Notes: generated by a model from the letters alone, not told the origin. Positions 1-6,285 are shown, counted from the stretch's first letter. The stretch is DNA of 7,558 nt from Syntrophorhabdaceae bacterium (GCA_026415015.1 JAOAHW010000207.1:1-7558), one strand, 5' to 3'. Program-made: numbers and translations.

Positions 1-436
1 TAATCAATGGTCTGGTATGGGGGACAGTATCGTACATACTCCCAAGGAGAATATATTTCTTTGCCTTTAATTCTTTCAGTAACCTCATTACGGAGAAAAT
101 AAAATATTCTGCATTTGAGTGGGGCTCTAAAAGACGAAGAAGCACTAGGTCACCCTGTCCCTCTCTTTTTGCAAGCTTAACAGTGGTGTTGGGTATCCTT
201 AAGTCATTGATACCCTCCTCATCTATATGTATAGTGGGTCTATACCTTGTGAAATCATAGAAACACCCAGGTCTTGAGAACCTGCCCAGTTCAATGGCAT
301 TAAACTGTCTCTCCAATTCATTTAGCACCATACTGCCTACATTATTGACATCAATCCAGGGCCTTAATACTGCAAAGACTAAAGAATGGCCTATATCATC
401 TATGGCATTATTCAATTGAAATGCACCTATCCTCAA
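1..436 (-). CDS. PAC2 family protein (proteasome assembly chaperone-like), 5' part only
   Basis: The first 145 codons of a leftward gene that runs off the left edge. The translation has no stop. It contains a hydrophobic strand followed by an acidic turn (DLVLLRLLEPH, residues 96-106), then a helix, then a strand and the segment ILLGSMYDTVPHTRP (129-143). The PHTRP motif after a glycine-containing strand is what I recognise from the PAC2 family (Pfam PAC2, formerly DUF75). That family is related to proteasome assembly chaperones but is also found in bacteria without proteasomes, where its role is largely unknown; some members are labelled carboxylate-amine ligase-like by similarity. The start is TTG: an in-frame TAG lies only three codons upstream, and an AGGAG sits 6 nt before the TTG, so no other nearby start fits. 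It is divergent from the ATPase operon, so a functional link is not implied. The C-terminal half is missing. Family call fairly sure; function unknown. Confidence 0.78.
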   Translation of the reverse strand, partial: MRIGAFQLNNAIDDIGHSLVFAVLRPWIDVNNVGSMVLNELERQFNAIELGRFSRPGCFYDFTRYRPTIHIDEEGINDLRIPNTTVKLAKREGQGDLVLLRLLEPHSNAEYFIFSVMRLLKELKAKKYILLGSMYDTVPHTRPLI

Positions 437-442
437 TGAAAT

Positions 443-447
443 CTCCT
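443..447 (-). promoter_or_regulatory. Shine-Dalgarno site fixing the TTG start of the PAC2 gene
   Basis: On the minus strand this reads AGGAG, 6 nt before the TTG at 436-434. An in-frame TAG overlaps the start of this motif, which excludes any start further upstream. This supports TTG as the true initiation codon. Confidence 0.7.
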
Positions 448-454
448 AAAACCG

Positions 455-463
455 ATTATATCA
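455..463 (-). promoter_or_regulatory. Possible extended -10 promoter for the PAC2 gene
   Basis: The minus strand reads TGATATAAT: a perfect TATAAT hexamer preceded by TG one base away, the extended -10 form that can work without a good -35. I see no recognisable -35 at 16-18 nt. Transcription would begin at about position 448, only about 12 nt before the TTG, so the leader would be very short and begin at the Shine-Dalgarno site. That short distance is the main reason for caution; a start further upstream is also possible. Confidence 0.35.
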
Positions 464-467
464 AATT

Positions 468-500
468 TATCGTAATCCAGGTAGATTTTTTTTTACGATA
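468..500. repeat. 8-bp perfect inverted repeat in the divergent promoter region
   Basis: TATCGTAA (468-475) and TTACGATA (493-500) are exact reverse complements separated by 17 nt. An outer CAAA/TTTG pair (462-465 and 501-504) could extend the match with a two-base bulge on the left side. The element lies just upstream of the leftward -10 and about 40 bp upstream of the rightward -35, where a regulator could affect both genes. It could be an operator or chance in AT-rich DNA. It is not placed to act as a terminator, because no gene ends here. Confidence 0.4.
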
Positions 501-531
501 TTTGAGTGGCATATTTTTTTAATTTTTTTTT
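486..531 (+). promoter_or_regulatory. T-tracts upstream of the rightward promoter (possible UP element or bent DNA)
   Basis: Three T-runs occur at 486-494, 514-520 and 523-531, the last ending 9 bp before the -35 hexamer. The last two are spaced about one helical turn apart. A/T-runs in this position are known to bind the RNA polymerase alpha C-terminal domain and to curve DNA. The role here is inferred from position and composition only. Confidence 0.35.
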
Positions 532-540
532 ATGAAATGC

Positions 541-569
541 TTGACAAGTTTTTAATCAATTTTTAAAAT
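541..569 (+). promoter_or_regulatory. Sigma70-type promoter for the kinase-ATPase operon
   Basis: A perfect -35 TTGACA (541-546) is followed after exactly 17 nt by TAAAAT (564-569), five of six matches to the -10 consensus. A perfect TATAAT also occurs at 574-579, but it is 27 nt from TTGACA and would have only a weak -35 (TTTAAT, 551-556). Transcription would start near 576, leaving a leader of about 160 nt before the first gene. This is the best promoter-like sequence I found in the window, and it points into the operon. Confidence 0.65.
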
Positions 570-575
570 GGGATA

Positions 576-738
576 TAATGGGGTAGAGTTCAACTTTTTT
601 CTTCATGGGGGGTGATATTTAAAAAGTTCAATATAATATAATCTTCGGATAGGTAAAGGACAGCTTAAAGATCGAATAAGCATGTTATTCATGTTCCCAC
701 GGCATATATTTTAAAAAATAGATAATTGGGGGTAGTTT
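576..738 (+). other. Predicted untranslated leader of the operon, no gene seen
   Basis: This is the stretch between the predicted transcription start and the first ATG. It has two weak inverted repeats: AACTTTTT/AAAAAGTT (592-599 and 621-628, 21-nt loop) and GAATAA/TTATTC (674-679 and 685-690, 5-nt loop). A further TATAAT-like run is present at 632-642 without a matching -35. I do not recognise a known riboswitch, tRNA or small RNA. A five-codon ATG frame at 605-622 has no Shine-Dalgarno sequence. The leader ends with GGGGG (728-732), 6 nt before the kinase ATG. Confidence 0.4.
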
Positions 739-1494
739 ATGTGGGAAAATATAAGTTTTAAAAAATGTGAGTCCTTCCTTAAACTTCATTTCTATCAAAA
801 AAGAGAGATAACAACTATAAGACCAACTATAACAATTTCCAGGGCAGAAGGGGCAGGGGGCCATACAGTTGCCTCAAATCTTGCTGACTATCTACAGAGC
901 AAAACATATTCCCATGAAGAGTGGACTATCTTTGATAAAAACCTTGTGGAGAAGGTCATAGAGGAGTACAAACACCATAAACACATCGCCGAATTTATGG
1001 ATGAGGCACACAAATCTATGATAACCGATGCCTTTGAGGAGCTTATTGGTCTCCACCCCTCAAAATGGAAACTTATTGAGCAGACCAATGTAACTATCTT
1101 GAGGATTGCCCAGAAAGGCAATGTTATTATTGTGGGCCGTGGTGCAAATATTATAACAAAAGACCTTGAAAATGCCTTCCATGTACGTTTGGTAGGCTCA
1201 TTTGAAAAGAGGGTAAAACAGGTTCAGAAGGTTTATAATCTCAATGAAAAAGAGGCAGAGAATTTTGTTAAAAAAGAGGATGAAGATAGAAGGCGTTACC
1301 TAAAGGATAATTTCGGCAAAGACATAGACGACCCCTTGTTATATCATTTAATTATCAATACAGATCAGATGAGCTTTGATGAGGCAACAAGGCTGATAGG
1401 AGATACAGTAATAAGCCGATTTAAACTTGATAAACCAGAAAAGAGGGTTGTTAGAAGAGAATCTTCTTATATAGGTTCGGAAATCCGTCAATAA
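739..1494 (+). CDS. Cytidylate kinase-like family protein
   Basis: A soluble 251-residue protein resembling the cytidylate kinase-like family (Pfam Cytidylate_kin2), P-loop NMP kinases that use ATP. The fold begins with the strand PTITISR (29-35), running into a glycine-rich phosphate loop (AEGAGGHTVA, 36-45) in which the usual GKS/GKT lysine is absent, as is common in this family. Further landmarks are IIVGRGAN (130-137), strand HVRLVGS (148-154) followed by the helix EKRVKQVQ, an Arg-rich lid-like segment DRRR (183-186), and LIINT (204-208) near the C-terminal strand. About 28 residues precede the first strand, more than typical members have; a later start is possible, but this ATG has GGGGG 6 nt upstream. 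It is the first gene after the operon promoter and ends 13 nt before subunit G/H, so it is probably co-transcribed. Whether CMP is the real substrate cannot be read from the sequence; many members have untested specificity. Confidence 0.8.
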   Translation: MWENISFKKCESFLKLHFYQKREITTIRPTITISRAEGAGGHTVASNLADYLQSKTYSHEEWTIFDKNLVEKVIEEYKHHKHIAEFMDEAHKSMITDAFEELIGLHPSKWKLIEQTNVTILRIAQKGNVIIVGRGANIITKDLENAFHVRLVGSFEKRVKQVQKVYNLNEKEAENFVKKEDEDRRRYLKDNFGKDIDDPLLYHLIINTDQMSFDEATRLIGDTVISRFKLDKPEKRVVRRESSYIGSEIRQ

Positions 1495-1507
1495 GAAAGG
1501 GTATACT

Positions 1508-1822
1508 ATGCGTGATGTGATTGAAAAGATAGTCTCCACAGAGGTGGAGGCAAAAGCTATAATAGAGAAGGCAAAATCCATAAAAGACCAGATTCTAATA
1601 GATGCAAGAAAGAAAAGTCAGGATATGATTGAACGAGCACGTCACGAGGCCCTTATTGAGGCTGAGAATATAATCAATGCAGCAGTAGAGGCAGCAGAAA
1701 TGGAAAAACAAATGAAGCTTAACCATGCAGCAAAAGATATAGAGAATAGGTTTACATTAACTCAGGAGACAAGAAAGGCAGCAGTAGAACTGATAATTAG
1801 ACACGTATGCAGACTATCATAA
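1508..1822 (+). CDS. V-type ATP synthase subunit G/H (peripheral stalk)
   Basis: A 104-residue, almost entirely helical, charged protein, matching in size and composition the G (bacterial) or H (archaeal AhaH) subunit. In this family it pairs with subunit E to form the peripheral stalk that holds the catalytic head against rotation. Residues from about 10 to 75 follow an 11-residue (hendecad) pattern with blocks beginning at D32 (DARKK), R43 (RARHE) and N54, typical of the right-handed coiled coil in A/V-type stalks. There is no membrane segment. Purine-rich AGAAAGGG lies shortly upstream of the ATG. The 3' end overlaps the subunit C gene by 16 nt, implying translational coupling. Assignment rests on coiled-coil pattern, size and position among ATPase genes; sequence alone would be weak because coiled coils look alike. 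Confidence 0.8.
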   Translation: MRDVIEKIVSTEVEAKAIIEKAKSIKDQILIDARKKSQDMIERARHEALIEAENIINAAVEAAEMEKQMKLNHAAKDIENRFTLTQETRKAAVELIIRHVCRLS

Positions 1823-2916
1823 AAGGTGAGGACAACGATAATCTGGTTGTTGCAAAGAGGCAAAAAATAGCCAATGACCTTGATTTTTTAACATCATATC
1901 TCCATGCCCGTTACAGTAAAATGGCTTTAGGTGAAAGGGCTTATGAACTCTGTCGTATCCAGAACATAATTGATTTATACCAGGCAATATACCCTGATAA
2001 AGGCATATCCGACATAACAGAATTTCAGAGAAGATGCGTTTTTGAATTAATCTCAGAGATATATAACTTCAGGATGTATCTATCAGGGACAGGTGCTGAA
2101 TTAATAGACTTGGTCTTAACACGTTTCCAGATAGAGAATCTTAAGGTATTGCTCAGGGCATATTTAACTGGCATCCCTTTTGAAGAGATAAACAGGTATA
2201 TTTTTTACCTTCCCGAGGAATTATCTTTAAACATTTCAGGATTAGTAAAGGCAGAGTCAATAGAAGAATTTATCCATCTTGCACCTAAAGGATTTATTCA
2301 GGAGAGCTTGGAATGGTCTCTTAAACTATTTAATGAGTACAAAAAACCTTTTTTCTTTGAAACTGGCATGGACTGTGGTTATTATAACGAACTAATCAAA
2401 TGTGTCCAAAGTGTCCCTAAAAAAGACAGCGAAATTATAAAACCCATAATATTTCAAGAGGTCGATATATATCACCTCATGCTCATAACAAGGGGCAGGT
2501 TTGTCTATAATCTCCCAACTGAGGTTATAAAGACTTTGCATGTTGAAGGAACCAGACTCCCTAAACGTTTTTTTACAGCCATGCTTGGCTACTCTGATAT
2601 AACTTCTATGGCATATCAATTAGAAAATCGTGTGGTTGATTATCTACCATCAGAATATGGCAGGGCTGAAGGTATTAAAGATAACGATGGATCAATCCTT
2701 GAAACTCTGGCATGGAAACGTTTCTGTCACTTATCCAATCAGGCATTTCGTAGAAGTCATATGGGTTTAGGGGCGTTGCTTGGTTATATTGGGTTAAGAC
2801 GTATAGAGATTGCCAACCTTACGACAATATCTGAAGGCATAAGACAAAAACTAACACCTGATATAATCCGCAGGCATTTGATCGTTCATACTGACAAAGA
2901 GGAAACCTATGTTTAG
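1807..2916 (+). CDS. V-type ATP synthase subunit C (AC39/d-type, rotor connector)
   Basis: A 369-residue, helix-rich soluble protein similar to the V-type ATPase C/AC39 family (vATP-synt_AC39). The family forms a funnel-shaped socket that joins the central shaft (D/F) to the membrane K ring. Recognisable features are the opening helix LTSYLHARYSKM (28-39), the helix with RFQIENLKVLLRAYLTGIP (about 106-124), typical of the repeated helical units, and a C-terminal LLGYIGLRRIEIANL segment (about 324-338), where the family usually carries an Y/K-E-x-x-N-L-like motif. The ATG at 1807 lies inside the end of subunit G/H and has no strong Shine-Dalgarno sequence, so re-initiation after G/H is likely. 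An AAAGGTGAGG follows at 1822-1831, but no in-frame start codon lies at a suitable distance. The gene overlaps subunit I by 8 nt. Its place before subunit I is unusual compared with the classical operons. Confidence 0.88.
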   Translation: MQTIIKGEDNDNLVVAKRQKIANDLDFLTSYLHARYSKMALGERAYELCRIQNIIDLYQAIYPDKGISDITEFQRRCVFELISEIYNFRMYLSGTGAELIDLVLTRFQIENLKVLLRAYLTGIPFEEINRYIFYLPEELSLNISGLVKAESIEEFIHLAPKGFIQESLEWSLKLFNEYKKPFFFETGMDCGYYNELIKCVQSVPKKDSEIIKPIIFQEVDIYHLMLITRGRFVYNLPTEVIKTLHVEGTRLPKRFFTAMLGYSDITSMAYQLENRVVDYLPSEYGRAEGIKDNDGSILETLAWKRFCHLSNQAFRRSHMGLGALLGYIGLRRIEIANLTTISEGIRQKLTPDIIRRHLIVHTDKEETYV

Positions 2917-4897
2917 TGCAGAGCCTATGATGTACATTCAGGCTGTTATCCTTGCAAGGGATGAAAGAACTGTCCTTAAGGGGCTTGGTGAACTCGGTGC
3001 TATCCATCTTACAAAAACAAAAACAGGATATGGTTATGAATCCGATGAGTTGCAGGGCAGGTCTGATGAATATCTCCGCTTAGAACATATCCAAAATCGT
3101 ATACAGGAGATAAGGCAGTCCATTGACCTATCTCCATATTATTTAGAGGCATCTACAAAAGATATGACCATAGAAAAGGCAGAGGAAATATTAGAGGACA
3201 TAGAAAAAAGATGTAGAGAGATACTAGAAGAAAGGCAACGGACACTCCAACATGAGAAAGAACTTACAGAGGTCTCCAATAAACTATCTACTTACAGGGG
3301 ATTTGAAATACCATTAACAGGGCCAGATGATTTTGCTTTTCTCCATTTTGTCACTGGTATCCTTCCTCAGCATAAGCTTGAAGACCTTCTGAAGGAGGTT
3401 GGTGAAAAGGCAGCCTTAATTCCATTAACACAGCAAAAAAATCAGCAGGTGCTCATTGCTATGACTACAAGGGATTATAGACAGGAAATAGAAAGGATCC
3501 TCCAGAAGGCAGGTTTTCAAAAAGATACCCTGCCTGTAGCAGAGGGCGCAACTGTGGACAGTCTCTTAGGTGAAAATAGTGCTGAACTTGAGAGGCTTTC
3601 CTCTCAGTTAGAAGGGATAAATAAAAAAATAGAGGGGTTGAGAGAAGAACTTAAAGATACCCTTGCTGAGGTCGAAGGGTTTGTAAACCTTGAGCTAAAG
3701 CTCAGTGAAGCAGGACAGAAGTTTTCAAGAACAGATACAACAGTGGTGATTTCAGGTTGGGCACCTAGCGGAGAGGTGGCTCTAATTCAGAGACGATTAA
3801 ATGAATTAACAGGGGGCAGATATATACTAAATCTCTCGCCCCCTGATCCATCAACAGAGGAATATGTTCCTATCCTATTAAGACATCCTTGGTTTTTAAG
3901 ACCTTTTCAGATGCTTGTGTCTGCCTATGGTCTTCCAGACTATAGGGAGCTTGAACCAACACTTTTTGTTGCTCTAAGCTACATTGTAATGTTCGGTATG
4001 ATGTTTGGGGATGTTGGTCATGGTCTTGTTCTTGCTGGATGTGGTATTGCAGCCCTAGTTTTAAGTCATTCAAGACAGGTTAGAGATTTCGGTGTCCTCC
4101 TTATTTTCGCAGGTCTGTCGAGCATTATCTTTGGTATTGTATATGGTAGTTATTTCGGTATAGAGGAGTTAAAAAGATATGCCATATGGCATGACCCTTT
4201 GGATTGCGACCCTATTAAACTCATGTATGGGGCGATAACGATAGGTATTGTCATGATAAGCCTCGGGCTTATTTTAAATGCTATCAATCATTTTAAAAGG
4301 GGTAATCTTGTTGCTGGGATACTGGACAAGTTTGGTCTCATAGGTATTGTATTTTACTGGGGAGCCCTATTTATTCTCATAAAAGGGGCTGCCATAAAGG
4401 CATCAGGTCTCATGGGCCTCTTTTTGTTTTTGTTTCTCGGTGTCCCCATTATAGGCTGGTCAATTAAAGAGCCTTTAGAACATATCTTAAGACATAAAAA
4501 AGGCGGGCATCATGAGAAAGAAGAAGGCATAATTGCGGCGATTATGGAGTCATGCGTTGGTGCCTTTGAGGCTATCCTTAGCTATCTTGCCAATACCATA
4601 AGCTTTGTCCGTCTTGCAGCGTATGCCATGAGCCATGCAGCCTTGTTGTTTGCTGCCTTTATGGTTGCCAGAGAAGTAAAAGGCATCCCCTATGTTGGTA
4701 GTGCATTCAGTATAGTGATTATAATACTTGGAAATATTGTGGCTATTGTATTAGAGGGTGTAATTGCCTCTGTCCAGGCAATGCGTCTTGAATATTATGA
4801 GTTCTTTGGTAAATTTTTTTCTGGTAGTGGCAGACCCTTTGAGCCTTTTTATCTTGCCACAAAAGACAAAGATAAAGTTTATGATAGAAAGGAGTAA
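2909..4897 (+). CDS. V-type ATP synthase subunit I (membrane stator, a-type subunit)
   Basis: A 662-residue protein of the V_ATPase_I (116 kDa) family, which provides the two ion half-channels facing the K ring and binds the peripheral stalks. Roughly the first 340 residues are cytoplasmic: two alpha/beta lobes joined by long charged helices (about 50-130 and 220-260). The C-terminal half holds about seven to eight membrane helices. The first includes the family motif MFGMMFGDVGHG (361-372). Two arginines sit where ion-path arginines occur in the family: R568 in SFVRLAAYAMSH and R626 in QAMRLEYYEFFGKFF. A histidine-rich loop GGHHEKEE precedes the last helices. Length matches bacterial and archaeal members. 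The start overlaps subunit C by 8 nt and has AGAGGAA about 5 nt upstream. No frameshift or missing segment is apparent. Confidence 0.95.
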   Translation: MFSAEPMMYIQAVILARDERTVLKGLGELGAIHLTKTKTGYGYESDELQGRSDEYLRLEHIQNRIQEIRQSIDLSPYYLEASTKDMTIEKAEEILEDIEKRCREILEERQRTLQHEKELTEVSNKLSTYRGFEIPLTGPDDFAFLHFVTGILPQHKLEDLLKEVGEKAALIPLTQQKNQQVLIAMTTRDYRQEIERILQKAGFQKDTLPVAEGATVDSLLGENSAELERLSSQLEGINKKIEGLREELKDTLAEVEGFVNLELKLSEAGQKFSRTDTTVVISGWAPSGEVALIQRRLNELTGGRYILNLSPPDPSTEEYVPILLRHPWFLRPFQMLVSAYGLPDYRELEPTLFVALSYIVMFGMMFGDVGHGLVLAGCGIAALVLSHSRQVRDFGVLLIFAGLSSIIFGIVYGSYFGIEELKRYAIWHDPLDCDPIKLMYGAITIGIVMISLGLILNAINHFKRGNLVAGILDKFGLIGIVFYWGALFILIKGAAIKASGLMGLFLFLFLGVPIIGWSIKEPLEHILRHKKGGHHEKEEGIIAAIMESCVGAFEAILSYLANTISFVRLAAYAMSHAALLFAAFMVAREVKGIPYVGSAFSIVIIILGNIVAIVLEGVIASVQAMRLEYYEFFGKFFSGSGRPFEPFYLATKDKDKVYDRKE

Positions 4898-4948
4898 GAT
4901 TAATGGCCTTGCAGTTAAGTGGTAAAGATTATTCCATTAAATCCTTAT

Positions 4949-4955
4949 GGAGGTG
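4949..4955 (+). promoter_or_regulatory. Strong Shine-Dalgarno site favouring the downstream start of subunit K
   Basis: GGAGGTG lies 4-6 nt before the ATG at 4960. An in-frame ATG at 4903 also has a good site (AAAGGAG, 4888-4894, 8 nt away). The two starts give 114 or 133 residues. I favour 4960 because its product begins directly with a signal-like N-terminus. Confidence 0.6.
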
Positions 4956-4959
4956 TTAC

Positions 4960-5304
4960 ATGATGAGGTTGCCATTATGGCGAATGGGGTTGGTAGGAGG
5001 TTTTATTGCATGGATATTTTTGCCTGATGCTGTGGTATTTGCTCAGGAGGCTGCCCGTGGCACTGCTACAACGGATTTAATAGCAGCTTACAAGTCAATA
5101 GGTATAGGCCTTGCAGCTGCCTTTGCCATTGCCGCAACAGTATGTGGTGCAGCCTATGCTGTGGGCCGTATAGGGTCTGCAGCCCTGGGAGCAGCAGCAG
5201 AAAAACCAGAACTCTTGACCCGGAGCATCTTATTTGTTGCGCTCGCAGAAGGACTTGCAGTGCTTGGCTTTGCTATCGCCATGATGTTAATTCAGAAGAT
5301 GTAG
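4960..5304 (+). CDS. V-type ATP synthase subunit K (proteolipid, c-ring subunit)
   Basis: The rotor-ring proteolipid that carries ions across the membrane. From this start the protein has 114 residues. It opens with a basic, then hydrophobic N-terminus (residues 1-28, ending VFAQ) that looks like a cleavable signal peptide or extra helix. A single helical hairpin follows: helix 1 at about 46-68, a polar loop with GRIGSAALGAAAEKPEL (69-85), and helix 2 at about 89-111. The ion-binding carboxylate is E97 in VALAEGLAVLG. This is the single-hairpin (8 kDa) type, not the duplicated 16 kDa type. No Gln is seen in helix 1, and E97 is followed by Gly rather than Ser or Thr, so the usual Na+-binding set is not evident and H+ coupling is my inference. 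The alternative start at 4903 adds 19 mostly polar residues. The gene lies between I and F. Confidence 0.88.
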   Translation: MMRLPLWRMGLVGGFIAWIFLPDAVVFAQEAARGTATTDLIAAYKSIGIGLAAAFAIAATVCGAAYAVGRIGSAALGAAAEKPELLTRSILFVALAEGLAVLGFAIAMMLIQKM

Positions 5305-5318
5305 TTGGATCAGTATAA

Positions 5319-5627
5319 ATGAAATTCTTCTGTGTAGCTGATGAAGATACAGTTCGGGGCTTTAGACTTGCTGGTGTTGATGCAAAGGTTGTAAAGACAC
5401 CAGATGAGGCACAGAAGGCAATAGATAAAGCCGTCTCTGAACCTGACTGTGGTATTATAATCATCAATGAGAGGATAGCAAGCTGGATAAGACCTCAAAT
5501 AGATAAGATAAGAATGGAGATGAACCGGCCATTGATAGTTGAGATACCAGGACCTGAAGGGCCACAGGAGGCCAGAAAAAGCATGCGAGAATTCGTCCAG
5601 GAGGCTGTAGGTATAAGTGTTTGTTAA
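5319..5627 (+). CDS. V-type ATP synthase subunit F (central shaft)
   Basis: A 102-residue protein of the ATP-synt_F family, which binds subunit D to form part of the central rotor shaft and can affect enzyme regulation. It has the expected alpha/beta receiver-like pattern: first strand MKFFCVADE (1-9), then an Asp-containing VRGFRLAGVDA segment, a helix with DEAQKAIDKA, strand CGIIIINERIA (44-54), and strand PLIVEIPGPEGP (about 70-81), the Pro/Gly-rich turn typical of the family. Length is normal. The Shine-Dalgarno sequence is weak (GGAT 8 nt upstream), and the gene begins 14 nt after subunit K. The stop lies 11 nt before the subunit E start, so coupling is likely. Confidence 0.88.
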   Translation: MKFFCVADEDTVRGFRLAGVDAKVVKTPDEAQKAIDKAVSEPDCGIIIINERIASWIRPQIDKIRMEMNRPLIVEIPGPEGPQEARKSMREFVQEAVGISVC

Positions 5628-5638
5628 GAGGGATTAAG

Positions 5639-6271
5639 ATGACTACAGAACAAAATTCAACTGAAAGATTGCGAGAAGAGATTCTTGCAGATGCCAGGAA
5701 AAAGGCAGATGAAATTGTGTCTGATGCAAGACAAGAGGCAGAAGATATCTTGTCTAATGCGGAAGCTGAATCAAAGAGGATAAGACAGGAGATAATTGAC
5801 CAGGCAAAGGCAGAGGCAGATAGAAAAAGCGAGTTGATCCTTGCATCAGTCCGTGTTGAGACAGGGCGACTTCGGGCTGAGCGCATAGAATCTCTCCTTG
5901 AGTCTATCTATGAAGAGGCCACAAAAAAGATACTGGACAGCGAAGATATTGACTTATCAGAGGTGTTGGTTACACTTGCCTCTGATGCCATAAGTAAGAT
6001 GTGGGGAGATTTTTTCATATTGAGATTTTCAGACTCAAGGCATAGCATAAGCGGTGATATGCTTATTCAGAAGATTCTGGAACGTGTGGGAAAACCCTTA
6101 ACAATTTCTGTATCAGAGGAAAGGGATATAGCGAGTCCTGGTATTATTATTGAGGATAATGAAGGCCGTCAGATATGGGATAATCGTCTGCTGGAGAGAC
6201 TAAAGCGTCTATGGCCTGAATTAAGGCGTAAAATAGCCATAGAGGCAGGTTTTATCTCTCAAAAGGAATAA
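5639..6271 (+). CDS. V-type ATP synthase subunit E (peripheral stalk)
   Basis: A 210-residue peripheral stalk subunit of the vATP-synt_E family; it pairs with G/H and anchors to the catalytic head. The N-terminal half (about 8-90) is a charged coiled coil with clear 11-residue periods beginning at D18 (DARKK), D29 (DARQE) and N40 (NAEAE). The C-terminal part (about 100-205) is the globular head-binding domain and includes ASPGIIIEDNEGRQIWDN, the family's glycine-rich strand-turn-strand, followed by a helix LLERLKRLWPELRRKIA. I chose ATG at 5639 because GAGGGA lies 5 nt upstream. A TTG at 5621 would add six residues but lies inside the end of subunit F and has no suitable ribosome site. The next gene's ribosome site overlaps this stop codon. 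Confidence 0.9.
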   Translation: MTTEQNSTERLREEILADARKKADEIVSDARQEAEDILSNAEAESKRIRQEIIDQAKAEADRKSELILASVRVETGRLRAERIESLLESIYEEATKKILDSEDIDLSEVLVTLASDAISKMWGDFFILRFSDSRHSISGDMLIQKILERVGKPLTISVSEERDIASPGIIIEDNEGRQIWDNRLLERLKRLWPELRRKIAIEAGFISQKE

Positions 6272-6278
6272 GGAGGAG
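6271..6278 (+). promoter_or_regulatory. Strong Shine-Dalgarno site of subunit A
   Basis: AGGAGGAG lies 7 nt before the ATG at 6286, and its first A is the last base of the subunit E stop codon. It is the strongest ribosome site in the operon, fitting the need for three copies of A per complex, and it fixes the start. Confidence 0.75.
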
Positions 6279-6285
6279 ACAGTTC

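Noticed and set aside
468..500. Rho-independent terminator from the inverted repeat with T-runs
   Set aside because: No gene ends next to it; it sits between two divergent gene starts, and the stem is AT-rich with a 17-nt loop.
574..579. Perfect TATAAT as the main -10 of the rightward promoter
   Set aside because: It is 27 nt from the perfect TTGACA; with 17-nt spacing its own -35 would be the poor TTTAAT. TAAAAT at 564-569 has ideal spacing to TTGACA.
605..622. Five-codon leader peptide (ATG GGG GGT GAT ATT TAA)
   Set aside because: No Shine-Dalgarno sequence and no codon bias or terminator-antiterminator arrangement to support attenuation.
632..642. Second promoter at the TATAATATAAT run
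   Set aside because: No -35-like hexamer lies 16-18 nt upstream, and such runs are common by chance in AT-rich leaders.
5621..5638. TTG start for subunit E
   Set aside because: It lies in the last codons of subunit F without a ribosome site, whereas ATG 5639 has GAGGGA 5 nt upstream.
5464..5886. Antisense 140-codon open frame opposite subunits F and E
   Set aside because: It is Ser/Ala-rich low-complexity sequence that mirrors the coiled-coil codons of subunit E; no ribosome site or recognisable domain.
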